Shown piece by piece: positions 13,622 to 21,300 of a DNA stretch of 24,595 nucleotides (position 1 is its first letter; each line of letters opens with the position of its first letter). The translations under genes were made by a program, and so were the position numbers. The notes beneath the pieces are model-generated. The model saw only the letters and a program-made list of their open reading frames with translations, did no database searches and was not told where the DNA came from. The stretch spans positions 1 to 24,595 of the forward strand of contig JACCXA010000053.1 in assembly GCA_013697365.1 (NCBI GenBank). The letters run 5' to 3'. The DNA is from Chthoniobacterales bacterium. Its GTDB lineage: Bacteria > Verrucomicrobiota > Verrucomicrobiia > Chthoniobacterales > UBA10450.

Positions 13622-16036
13622 ATGGAAACCACCCTTCGAGACATTCGCTATGGATTGCGCATGCTGCGCAAGAACCCGGCTTTCACCCTGATTGCTGTCA
13701 TCGCACTCATGCTCGGCATTGCCAGCACCACGGTGATCTTCAGCGTGGTAAACGGCGTCCTGCTGCGCCCCCTGCCGTTTCCGGATGCGGATCGGCTCGT
13801 TTACGTTTCCGCGACGGAGCGCGACACCGGCGAAATGCGAGATGCGGCTTCGCCCGCGAACTACATCGATTGGGCGGCGCAGAACGATGTCTTCGAGCAC
13901 ATGTCGGCGACGCGTGGCACGCAAGGGAACTTAACGGAAGGAGACGCCCCCGAGCGTCTGCGCGCAACGACGGTGACGGCGAGTTTCTTTCAAGTCTTTG
14001 GCGTCAACCCGATCCTGGGGCGCGCCTTGGTGATGACGGACGAGAATCCTGGCAGCGCCAACGTCATGGTGCTCAGCCACGCCTTGTGGCAGCGGCGCTT
14101 TGGCGGCGAAGGCAGTGTCATCGGCCGCGAAATCAGATTCGACGGCGTACCGCACACCATCGTCGGGGTCATGCCGGCGAACTTCACGCCGGACGAATAC
14201 TCCGAGCTTTGGGTGCCGTCGCCCTTTGGCGTACCGACGCATTCTCTGCGACCGACGCAAGACCCGCGGCAGCTGCGCGACAGCAACTATCTCGATGTCT
14301 ACGCGCGTCTGAAGCCGGGCGTCACATTACAGCAGGCGCAAACGCAGATGAACGCGATCGCGACCCGCCTGGAGAAGCAATTTCCAGAGCAGAACAGGGA
14401 AGTGGGCGTGGCGTTGACACCGTTGCAGGAGGACAAAGTGAGAAGCATCCGCCCGGCACTGGTCGTTCTCGCCGCCGCCGTCGGGTTCCTGCTTCTGATC
14501 GGCTGCGCGAATGTCGCCAATCTACAGCTCGCCCGCGCGGCGAGCCGGGCGAAAGAAGTTTCCATCCGCACTGCCCTCGGCGCGAGCCGCTCCCGGCTCG
14601 TGCGCCAGTTGCTCACTGAAAGCGTTTTGCTTGCGCTGATGGGTGGAGCGCTCGGTGTGGTCCTGGCCGCCTGGGCGATTCCGTTGCTGATCGCGCTCGC
14701 CCCACCAGGGTTAAGCAGCTTTAAAGACATCCGCCTCGATCGGAGCGTGCTCCTCTTCACCTTCGTCATTTCAGTGGCGACGGGCATTCTCTTCGGGCTG
14801 GCCCCCGCCTTTTTTGTCTCTTCCGGCAGTCCCATCAATTCGTTAGGCGAAGGGCAACGCGGCAGCACGGCTAGTCGGAGCCGCGGCCGCTCGATTTTGA
14901 TCGCGACCGAGGTTGGGCTTACGCTCGTCCTCCTGATCGCAGCCGGCCTGATGGTGAAAAGTTTCTCGAAGCTGATGCATGTCGATCCGGGGTTTACGGC
15001 GGAGAGCCTGTTGATTTTCGATGTTGGTTTGCCTCCAGCTTCTGAAGAAGCGCGGCATCTGGCGTTCTATCAACAAGTGGTCGAACGGCTGCGCGGTCTG
15101 CCCGGCGTGCAACGCGTGGGCGCCGTCAGCCGCCTCCCACTCTCGGGCGGGAACAGTTCGCGCTCGTTCAACATCCTCGGCAGCGAGGAGGCTCATGAAG
15201 CGGACATCCGAGTCATCACACCGGATTACTTCCGCACCATGGGCATCCCGCTTTTGCGCGGTCGGACCTTTACCGAGCAGGATTCGAAAGATTCCGCGCG
15301 GGTCACGGTCATCAACGAAGCGACCGCGCGTGATGCCTTCCCCGGAGAGGAGGCGGTGGGGAAGTTCATTACCAATTTCGGCTTGAACAACGAATCGCTT
15401 CAGGTCGTCGGCGTGGTGGGAAACATCAAGCACATGTCGCTGGACGCGGCCCCGCGGAGCGAACTCTATCAGCCGCTCGGCCAGGCGATCTGGCCGCGCA
15501 TGTTCGTCGCTGTCCGGACGCAAGCTGCGAATCCGCTCACGATCGTGCCGGCGGTGCAGAGCGCGGTCTGGAGCATCGATCGCAACGTGGCCCTGGGAAG
15601 CGTGCGGACGATGCAGGATGCGATCGCTCGTTCGCTCTTGAAACGGAAATTTACCATGACCTTGCTGACGATTTTTGCCGGCATGGCGGTGGCGCTCGCC
15701 TCGATCGGATTATACGGCGTGATGTCCTACTCCGTCTCGCAGCGGACGCGCGAGATCGGCATCCGAATGGCGGTAGGCGCACAACGGGGCGACGTGCTCA
15801 GGCTAATCGTGCGGCAAGGTATGATGCTGACGGGTCTGGGCGTGGTGCTGGGGCTGGTGGCATCGTTCGGCCTCACACGCTTGATGGCGAATCTGCTTTA
15901 CGGCGTGAGCGCGACGGATGCGATGACGTTCGTGGCTTTGTCAGGGCTTCTGTTACTCGTGGCATTCCTGGCTTGCTGGTTACCTGCCCGGCGAGCGAGT
16001 GGGGTCGATCCCATGGTGGCGCTGCGGGCGGAGTGA
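13622..16036 (+). CDS. ADOP-type duplicated FtsX/MacB permease 4
   Basis: This 804-residue last member of the array is translationally close to permease 3. It starts METTLRDIRYGLRMLRKNPAF. TM1 carries LMLGIASTTVIFSVVNGVLL, where the GIGANT motif of the other three reads GIASTT. The first FtsX block has AKEVSIRTALGASRSRLVRQ and the second has QRTREIGIRMAVGAQRGDVLR. It ends VDPMVALRAE. The order is periplasmic domain, three helices, one helix, periplasmic domain, three helices, as in its paralogues. It is convergent with the YfcE-like gene 16 bp downstream, with no evident terminator in between. The role is presumed export or envelope remodelling with an unlinked MacB-type ATPase. Confidence 0.9.
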   Translation: METTLRDIRYGLRMLRKNPAFTLIAVIALMLGIASTTVIFSVVNGVLLRPLPFPDADRLVYVSATERDTGEMRDAASPANYIDWAAQNDVFEHMSATRGTQGNLTEGDAPERLRATTVTASFFQVFGVNPILGRALVMTDENPGSANVMVLSHALWQRRFGGEGSVIGREIRFDGVPHTIVGVMPANFTPDEYSELWVPSPFGVPTHSLRPTQDPRQLRDSNYLDVYARLKPGVTLQQAQTQMNAIATRLEKQFPEQNREVGVALTPLQEDKVRSIRPALVVLAAAVGFLLLIGCANVANLQLARAASRAKEVSIRTALGASRSRLVRQLLTESVLLALMGGALGVVLAAWAIPLLIALAPPGLSSFKDIRLDRSVLLFTFVISVATGILFGLAPAFFVSSGSPINSLGEGQRGSTASRSRGRSILIATEVGLTLVLLIAAGLMVKSFSKLMHVDPGFTAESLLIFDVGLPPASEEARHLAFYQQVVERLRGLPGVQRVGAVSRLPLSGGNSSRSFNILGSEEAHEADIRVITPDYFRTMGIPLLRGRTFTEQDSKDSARVTVINEATARDAFPGEEAVGKFITNFGLNNESLQVVGVVGNIKHMSLDAAPRSELYQPLGQAIWPRMFVAVRTQAANPLTIVPAVQSAVWSIDRNVALGSVRTMQDAIARSLLKRKFTMTLLTIFAGMAVALASIGLYGVMSYSVSQRTREIGIRMAVGAQRGDVLRLIVRQGMMLTGLGVVLGLVASFGLTRLMANLLYGVSATDAMTFVALSGLLLLVAFLACWLPARRASGVDPMVALRAE

Positions 16037-16052
16037 CCGGGAGGCGCTCCAG

Positions 16053-16505
16053 TCAACGCAACTGGACGGGACGCCACTGCAGCTTGCCATCGGTCGCGAT
16101 CTCCAGATATGCAACGCTCGCCGGTGCGCCGCGATTCGGACGCGTCACGCAGCCTGGGTTAAGAAACAGCACGCCACCGACCCGTTCGTCTCGCGGCACG
16201 TGCGTGTGTCCATGTAGGAGAACGTCTACTTTGTCCGGTGGGTGATTGGGTGGAATGTGAATCAAGCGAAGGCGGAGACTGTTGCGCTCAAGATCAACGA
16301 CAAGCGGCCATTCCTCAGTCTCATCGCAGTTGCCGCGAACGATGGTCAGCGGCGGTCCAGCCGCGCGAAATGTGTCGAGCAAACTCGGCGCGCAGACATC
16401 ACCCAGGTGCCAGATCTCGTCTACGCCAGCGGCGAGATGATCGAGTTTCAGCGGAAGATGATTGTGCGTGTCGGCAAGGACGAGAATGCGCAGGAGCTTG
16501 TTCAT
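16053..16505 (-). CDS. YfcE/MJ0936-type metallophosphoesterase
   Basis: This 150-residue cytoplasmic calcineurin-like phosphoesterase has the standard metal-binding motifs in order: LADTHNH (about 11-17), HLGDV (about 34-38), VRGNCDE (about 57-63), LLHGHTHVP (about 96-104) and NPGCVTRP (about 116-123). This matches the small YfcE/MJ0936 phosphodiesterase subfamily in length and motif order. Members hydrolyse phosphodiester model substrates with Mn2+; the physiological substrate is generally unknown. It lies 10 bp downstream of the Cdd1-like gene on the same strand, so the two probably form an operon. Confidence 0.88.
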   Translation of the reverse strand: MNKLLRILVLADTHNHLPLKLDHLAAGVDEIWHLGDVCAPSLLDTFRAAGPPLTIVRGNCDETEEWPLVVDLERNSLRLRLIHIPPNHPPDKVDVLLHGHTHVPRDERVGGVLFLNPGCVTRPNRGAPASVAYLEIATDGKLQWRPVQLR

Positions 16506-16515
16506 GTGGCCAAGC

Positions 16516-16803
16516 TCAGATCAAAGGGAAGCGCCGCTTCCGGGTCGGTGTGAACTCCCACCATTTCCGGTCGACTCCGGTTTTCGCGAATGCCACCGCT
16601 GCCATGAAGGTATCGAGCACGCAGGGATCGTGGCGCTGGCCGGTTAGCGCGCAGAGTTGGTCATACAGGCGCTTGGGATTTCGACGCTTCAAGTCCGCCG
16701 GTTGCCGAATGCCCAGCGACAACAAATCGCGCGCAATTGACGGTCCCACGTTGGGCATTTGACGAAGGGCGCGGATGGCAGCCGCGTCTGTGAGATCGTC
16801 CAT
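16516..16803 (-). CDS. Cdd1-like helix-hairpin-helix protein
   Basis: This short protein (95 residues from the preferred ATG at 16803) has a helix-hairpin-helix element PNVGPSIARDLLSLGI followed by PADLKRRNPKRLYDQLCALTGQRHDPCVLDTF and a late WWEF motif. This is the pattern of the Pathogenicity locus/Cdd1 family. An in-frame TTG 16 codons upstream gives a longer version, but ATG 16803 has GGAG just before it and better fits the family start. The HhH fold suggests DNA binding; no activity is established that I know of. It is first gene of a two-gene minus-strand unit and diverges from the helicase gene. Confidence 0.8.
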   Translation of the reverse strand: MDDLTDAAAIRALRQMPNVGPSIARDLLSLGIRQPADLKRRNPKRLYDQLCALTGQRHDPCVLDTFMAAVAFAKTGVDRKWWEFTPTRKRRFPLI

Positions 16804-16916
16804 GCGCTCCGATCTAAGCCGGAATCGCGTTCGAGCTGAAAGAGAAAACAAGAGCGAAGGCAGCGACTTTATTACAACCTGATTGCTTCAGGGCCGGGCT
16901 CGACTACGTTCCGCGG

Positions 16917-18137
16917 GTGTCATTCAAAGACTTTGGCCTTTCGCCGGAGGTCGTGCGCGGAACACAGGCGATGGGGTTTAGCGACCCGACGCCGATTCAG
17001 CTTCGGGCCTTCCCCATCGTTCTCGCCGGCAAGGATCTGATCGGCACCGCACAAACCGGCACCGGAAAAACCGCGGCGTTCGCGCTTCCCATCCTGACCA
17101 ATCTGGCGGAACACGGCGCGTTTCGCTGCCTGGTTCTGGAACCGACTCGCGAACTCGCGGCGCAGGTGGAGACGGCTTTTCGCGATTACGGGCGCTTCAC
17201 GGACTTGCGCGTTTCACTGGTGCATGGCGGCGTCGGCTACGGCAAGCAGCGTGAGGAAGCCGCGGCCGGGACTGACATCGTGGTCGCGACTCCGGGCCGC
17301 CTCCTTGACCACCTCGGCCAGGGCACGATGCGACTCGATAAGGTGAAGGTGCTCGTGCTCGACGAAGTGGATCGGATGCTGGACATGGGCTTCCTGCCCG
17401 ACGTGCGCCGGATAGTGGAGCAGATTTCCACGGATCGTCAGACGCTGCTCTTTTCCGCGACGCTTCCGCCGGAGATCGAGCGTCTGGCGGGGTGGGTCCT
17501 GCATAATCCAGAGGTGGTGGAAATCGGGGCCCAGCGCATGCCTGCTGAGACGGTCACGCATGCCGTTTATCCGGTGGCGGCCGAGCAAAAGTTCGACCTG
17601 CTCATGGCGCTCCTCCAACGCACAAACTTCGATAGCGCCCTGATTTTCTCACGCACCAAGCATGGCGCGGACAAGATCGCGGTGAAGCTGAAACAGGGGA
17701 AGCATTCCGTGGCCGTCCTGCATTCGAATCGCACCCAACGCGAACGTGTCGAGGCGCTGGAAGGATTCAAGAGCGGCAAGTACGAGATCATGGTGGCGAC
17801 CGATATCGCGTCGCGCGGGATCGATATCGCCGGCGTCAGTCATGTCATTAACTACGACGTTCCGGAGCACACCGAAGATTACGTCCACCGCATCGGACGG
17901 ACGGGGCGCGCGCAGAAAGTGGGCGACGCGTTCACGCTCATGAACGGAGAGGAGCTGGGATCGTTGCAAGCGATCGAGCAGTTTATTGGCGCGAAGATTC
18001 CGCGGCTGAAGCTGGATGGATTTCCTTACCTCTACACCGCGCTCTTCGAACCGGAATCGATCACCGGGACGGGGAAGCGCGCGATCGGCGGCGGTCGTAC
18101 CCACGGCGGATATTCTTACGGGCGCCGTCGGCGCTAG
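16917..18137 (+). CDS. DEAD-box RNA helicase (RhlE-like)
   Basis: This 406-residue ATP-dependent RNA helicase shows all core motifs. They are the Q-motif region FSDPTPIQ (21-28), motif I AQTGTGKT (45-52), Ia PTREL (76-80), Ib TPGR, II DEVD (149-152), III SAT (180-182), IV region ALIFSRTKHGAD, V ATDIASRGIDI and VI HRIGRTGR (324-331). Motif II reads DEVD rather than DEAD, a tolerated variant. A short basic, Gly/Arg-rich tail ends YGRRRR and may add RNA affinity. The start is GTG. Likely roles are RNA unwinding in ribosome assembly or mRNA turnover. It stands alone, divergent from the Cdd1-like gene. Confidence 0.94.
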   Translation: MSFKDFGLSPEVVRGTQAMGFSDPTPIQLRAFPIVLAGKDLIGTAQTGTGKTAAFALPILTNLAEHGAFRCLVLEPTRELAAQVETAFRDYGRFTDLRVSLVHGGVGYGKQREEAAAGTDIVVATPGRLLDHLGQGTMRLDKVKVLVLDEVDRMLDMGFLPDVRRIVEQISTDRQTLLFSATLPPEIERLAGWVLHNPEVVEIGAQRMPAETVTHAVYPVAAEQKFDLLMALLQRTNFDSALIFSRTKHGADKIAVKLKQGKHSVAVLHSNRTQRERVEALEGFKSGKYEIMVATDIASRGIDIAGVSHVINYDVPEHTEDYVHRIGRTGRAQKVGDAFTLMNGEELGSLQAIEQFIGAKIPRLKLDGFPYLYTALFEPESITGTGKRAIGGGRTHGGYSYGRRRR

Positions 18138-18175
18138 CGATCGAACCGTTTCCGCGCGATCGCGAGTCTTTGCGC

Positions 18176-18256
18176 TGTAGCGACGCCGCTCTGTCGGCGA
18201 TTGCAGGCGTTCCATGCAATCCACGCGTGTTACGGCGACAGTGCGCCGTCGCTACA
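18176..18256. repeat. 81-bp palindromic element (inverted-repeat family C)
   Basis: The 24-bp arms at 18176-18199 and 18233-18256 are inverted copies with three mismatches (outer TGTAGCGACG, inner CTGTCG). The centre contains a small ATTGCA/TGCAAT dyad. It lies between the helicase stop and the MBL-rhodanese start and has no coding capacity. It is probably a MITE or REP-doublet, with a sequence unlike the other two families in this window. Confidence 0.75.
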
Positions 18257-18315
18257 CGGCAACGCTTGCTCCACGTGCGTCGTTTCCTTAGACTCGCGGC
18301 AACCGAACAAATACA

Positions 18316-19707
18316 ATGTCACTCGTCTTTGAACGCATCCAGACCGAAGGAATTGCCGAGCTTTCCTACCTCCTCGGCGATGATGATGAAGGGATCGTCG
18401 CCGTCTTCGATCCGACGCCCGATGTCGACAAATACATTGAGCTGGCGCGCGAGAAGAACGTCTCGATCTCGCACATCTTCGAGACGCATATTCATGCCGA
18501 CTTGATGAGCGGCGCGCGTGAGCTCTGCGCGCGCGTCGATTCGGCGAAGATCTACGTGAGCCATGAAGGCGGCGCGCAGTATGGCTTCGAGACGCAGAAG
18601 CTGTACGACGGCGACACGTTTACTTTTGGGGAGACGCTCGTGACCGTGCGGCATACGCCCGGGCACACCCCGGAACATATCAGTTTTGAGGTCGCCGAAG
18701 CCGAGAGCCCGGAGAAGCCATGGGGCGTGTTGACCGGAGATTCGCTTTTCGTCAGCTCGGCGGGTCGGCCCGATTTGCTCGGCAGCGCGCACACGAAGCA
18801 ACTTGCAGCACAGCAATTCCGGACGTTAAGCGAATATTTCCTGGGCCTGCCGGATAGCGTCATCATTCATCCAGGGCATGGCGCCGGATCGCCTTGTGGG
18901 GCGGACATCGGCGATCGGCTGCAAAGCACGATCGGTTACGAGCGGGCGAACAATCCGTTCCTGCAATTCGACGACGTAGAGAAGTTCACCGATTACGCGC
19001 TGCGCACCGCGCCGCCCGTGCCGACTTACTACCCGCGGATGAAGAAACTCAACGCGGAGGGACCGGAGATCATCGGCAATTTACCGACGGTGCCGGCGAT
19101 TCCGGCGAAGGCATTCCAGAGTGCGATCGAGGAGGGGAAAAGCCTGCTGGTCGATACGCGATCGATGCTGGCATTTGGCGGCGGGCACATTCCCGGCGCG
19201 CTCAATCTCGGTGGCTCCCCCTCGCTCTCGATTTGGGCCGGATGGCTGCTCGATCCGGCCAAGCCCGTTTTGCTCGTCCTGGAGAAAGACAACGCGCTCG
19301 AAGAGGTCGTGAAGCTTTTCCTTCGCACCGGCTATATGAAGTTCGCCGGCTATTTGGTCGGTGGGATCAAAGCGTGGGAGGCGGCCGGTTTCCCTCTAGA
19401 GCAAGTGCCGCAGTTGAGCGTGCACGAAATCCAGCGCAATGGTGCGAAGTTTCAGCTCCTCGATGTGCGCGGGCCCGGGGAATGGAAGCACGGTCACATT
19501 CCCGGTGCGCAGCATTTCTTCCTGCCGGAACTGCGCGAGAAGAGCGCCGCGCTCGATAAGACGAAACCGACGGCGGTGTATTGCGCGAGCGGCTATCGGG
19601 CGAGTCTTGCGGCCAGCATTCTCAAGCAGGAGGGCTTCGCAGACGTGCACAACGTTCCCGGCAGCTGGCAGGCGTGGAAGAAGGCCGGCTTTCCGGTGGA
19701 AAAGTAG
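18316..19707 (+). CDS. Persulfide dioxygenase-like MBL protein fused to two rhodanese domains (CstB-like)
   Basis: In this 463-residue cytoplasmic protein an ETHE1-type metallo-beta-lactamase domain (about 1-250) carries THIHAD (H58, H60, D62), HTPGHTPEH and IIHPGHGAGSPCG, the mononuclear iron site typical of persulfide dioxygenases. A first rhodanese domain (about 260-350) lacks the catalytic cysteine: the loop position reads LVLEKDN around residue 323. The second (about 360-463) has the active loop YCASGYRAS with C423. This MBL-pseudorhodanese-rhodanese order matches CstB, which oxidises low-molecular-weight persulfides and transfers sulfane sulfur to form thiosulfate. The role here, sulfide or persulfide detoxification, is inferred. 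It starts at ATG 18316 and is followed by a thiosulfate sulfurtransferase gene. A palindromic element begins at the base after its stop codon. Confidence 0.9.
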   Translation: MSLVFERIQTEGIAELSYLLGDDDEGIVAVFDPTPDVDKYIELAREKNVSISHIFETHIHADLMSGARELCARVDSAKIYVSHEGGAQYGFETQKLYDGDTFTFGETLVTVRHTPGHTPEHISFEVAEAESPEKPWGVLTGDSLFVSSAGRPDLLGSAHTKQLAAQQFRTLSEYFLGLPDSVIIHPGHGAGSPCGADIGDRLQSTIGYERANNPFLQFDDVEKFTDYALRTAPPVPTYYPRMKKLNAEGPEIIGNLPTVPAIPAKAFQSAIEEGKSLLVDTRSMLAFGGGHIPGALNLGGSPSLSIWAGWLLDPAKPVLLVLEKDNALEEVVKLFLRTGYMKFAGYLVGGIKAWEAAGFPLEQVPQLSVHEIQRNGAKFQLLDVRGPGEWKHGHIPGAQHFFLPELREKSAALDKTKPTAVYCASGYRASLAASILKQEGFADVHNVPGSWQAWKKAGFPVEK

Positions 19708-19817
19708 CACAGGCAGCTTGCCTGTGGGGAAACCGGGCGTCTCGCCCGGTCGGAAAAAGGCGAACAGAAGACTCACGGGGCGAGACGCCCGATGGCCCCA
19801 CAGGCAAGATGCCTGTG
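19708..19817. repeat. 110-bp BIME-like element of the carB transposase family (family A)
   Basis: This large imperfect palindrome begins on the base after the TAG stop. The 22-bp ends 19708-19729 and 19796-19817 are inverted copies with one mismatch. It breaks down into four small hairpins with 3-nt loops: CACAGGCA/TGCCTGTG (19708-19726), CCGGGCG/CGCCCGG (19733-19749), GGGCG/CGCCC (19778-19790) and CACAGGCA/TGCCTGTG (19799-19817). Stem sequences and tct/aga loops match the hairpins at the ends of the transposase unit in carB, so this is a likely non-autonomous relative mobilised by such a transposase. Confidence 0.82.
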
Positions 19818-19879
19818 CAACCGCAAGGCCGTGCTCCGAATCGTCTTGCGCGAGGGCGGTGCAGATTCAAGCTTGCCGC

Positions 19880-20746
19880 ATGGCTACCCAACCGACCTCC
19901 TACGCTCACCCCGAGGCTCTAGTCGACGCCGATTGGCTCGAGCAACATTCGAAGGACAGCGACGTTCGCATTGTCGAGTCGAACGAAGACATCCTCCTCT
20001 ACGATACCGGGCACATTCCCGGCGCGGTGCACATCGATTGGCGGACCGATCTGCAAGATCCGGTGATTCGCGACTACATCTCGCCGGACCAATTCGCCTC
20101 CCTTTGCAGCAACAAGGGAATCTCGCCCGACACCACCTGCGTTTTTTATGGCGATAAGGCGAACTGGTGGGCTTGCTATGCGCTCTGGGCCTTCCGGTTG
20201 TTCGGTCACGAGAAAGTGAAAATCCTCAACGGCGGGCGCGATAAATGGCGAGCCGATAGCCGGACCTGGACGCGCGACGTGCCGAACTACCCGCCTGCTG
20301 ACTACCCGGTGCCGAAGAAGCGCTATGACAAAGAAGTGCGCGCATTCGCCGACGAAGCGCTCGCGCAAAGCAAGAGCGAAAAGCCTTTGATCGATGTGCG
20401 TTCGCCCGGTGAGTTTAAAGGGGACGTCACTCACATGCCTGAGTATCCGCAGGAAGGCGTGCTGCGTGGCGGCCACATCCCCGGCGCGACGAGTGTTCCT
20501 TGGAAAACCGCCACAAATGATGACAACACCTTCAAGTCCCCGTCCGAGCTCGCGAAAATTTACCTCGAAGGTTGCGGATTGAAGCAAGGCACGGACACGA
20601 TCGTCTATTGCCGCATCGGCGAACGGTCGAGCCACACGTGGTTTGTCCTGACGTATCTGCTCGGGCTCAATAACGTCCGCAATTATGACGGCTCATGGAC
20701 TGAGTGGGGGAACAAGGTCGGGGCGCCGATTGAGAAGGGCGCGTAA
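19880..20746 (+). CDS. Thiosulfate/3-mercaptopyruvate sulfurtransferase, two rhodanese domains
   Basis: This 288-residue tandem-rhodanese sulfurtransferase has an N-terminal non-catalytic domain (about 10-140) containing ILLYDTGHIPGAVHIDW and CVFYGDKANWWACYALW, where the active-site cysteine position is Asp. The C-terminal domain (about 150-285) has LIDVRSPGEF, GGHIPGATSVPW and the catalytic loop YCRIGERSSHTW with C244. The CRxGxR loop is typical of thiosulfate sulfurtransferases rather than the CGxGVT loop of mercaptopyruvate enzymes. The frame extends much further upstream, through the palindromic element, but ATG 19880 aligns with the family start. It lies downstream of the persulfide dioxygenase-rhodanese fusion, which supports a joint sulfane-sulfur role. 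Confidence 0.92.
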   Translation: MATQPTSYAHPEALVDADWLEQHSKDSDVRIVESNEDILLYDTGHIPGAVHIDWRTDLQDPVIRDYISPDQFASLCSNKGISPDTTCVFYGDKANWWACYALWAFRLFGHEKVKILNGGRDKWRADSRTWTRDVPNYPPADYPVPKKRYDKEVRAFADEALAQSKSEKPLIDVRSPGEFKGDVTHMPEYPQEGVLRGGHIPGATSVPWKTATNDDNTFKSPSELAKIYLEGCGLKQGTDTIVYCRIGERSSHTWFVLTYLLGLNNVRNYDGSWTEWGNKVGAPIEKGA

Positions 20747-20747
20747 G

Positions 20748-20826
20748 GCTCACTCTTGCTCCTAATCCTGACCTTGATCTTAATCCTTTGTTAGGAGAGA
20801 TCAGGATTAGGATCAAGATTGTGAGC
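20748..20826. repeat. Long stem-loop between sulfurtransferase and SufE-like genes
   Basis: Three successive arms pair with their partners in order: GCTCAC (20748-20753) with GTGAGC (20821-20826), TCTTG (20754-20758) with CAAGA (20814-20818), and TCCTAATCCTGA (20760-20771) with TCAGGATTAGGA (20801-20812). This gives about 23 base pairs with small interruptions. The A/T-richer repeats differ from the other GC-rich palindromes. The structure ends one base before the AGGAG ribosome-binding site of the next gene, so it could be a terminator-like or translational control element, or an independent repeat. Confidence 0.65.
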
Positions 20827-20837
20827 AGGAGTTGAAG

Positions 20838-21296
20838 ATGTATCCGCCGAAGCTCGATAAGATCATCAGCCTCTTCGAAATGCTCCCGGAAGTGGAGCGG
20901 CGCGAGACGCTGGTCTCCTACGCTGACAGCGCGAAGAAACAGGAGCCGCGCACAGGCGAGGAGTTCGATCTGGAAGATGTGCGGAGAGATGAGGAATGCG
21001 CCGATACGGTTGGCGTATATCTGCAGGTCGACGAGGAAGGGAGGGCCCATTTCCGCATGACTCTCGGGCCTGAAGTCCAAACGCTGACGCGCGCCATGAC
21101 GGCAATACTCTGCAAGGGCCTCGATGGCGCCACGCCGCAGGAGATCCTCGAACTACCGAGCGATTTCGTGACCCGCATCGTGGGCGCGGAGCTGGTGCGC
21201 GTGCGCAGCCAGACGACCTACTACATCCTCACGCGAATGAAGGGCATTTGTAAGGTCTATCTCGATCGGCAGCGCCAGGCGGCGGCCGCGGCCTGA
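20838..21296 (+). CDS. SufE-like sulfur acceptor protein
   Basis: This 152-residue protein has the SufE fold pattern: LDKIISLFEMLPEVERRETLVSYA at the N-terminus, then the acceptor-cysteine segment DEECADTVGVYLQVDEEG with C54 where SufE family members carry the catalytic Cys. The helical LTRAMTAILCKGLDGATPQEILELP and a C-terminal helix ending in an Ala tail follow. SufE accepts sulfane sulfur from SufS-type desulfurases and passes it to Fe-S scaffold systems. No sufS or sufBCD gene is in view; the neighbours are rhodaneses, so it may take part in a different sulfur relay. The start is ATG 20838, preceded by AGGAG at good spacing. The next gene starts 4 bp after the stop. Confidence 0.82.
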   Translation: MYPPKLDKIISLFEMLPEVERRETLVSYADSAKKQEPRTGEEFDLEDVRRDEECADTVGVYLQVDEEGRAHFRMTLGPEVQTLTRAMTAILCKGLDGATPQEILELPSDFVTRIVGAELVRVRSQTTYYILTRMKGICKVYLDRQRQAAAAA

Positions 21297-21300
21297 TCAC

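Noticed and set aside
17361..17372. DEVD in helicase motif II as a defect
   Set aside because: The two acidic catalytic residues are kept and the Ala to Val change is tolerated in the superfamily; all other motifs are intact.
19439..19879. N-terminal extension of the thiosulfate sulfurtransferase
   Set aside because: It overlaps the preceding gene in another frame and runs through the BIME-like element; ATG 19880 gives the normal family start.
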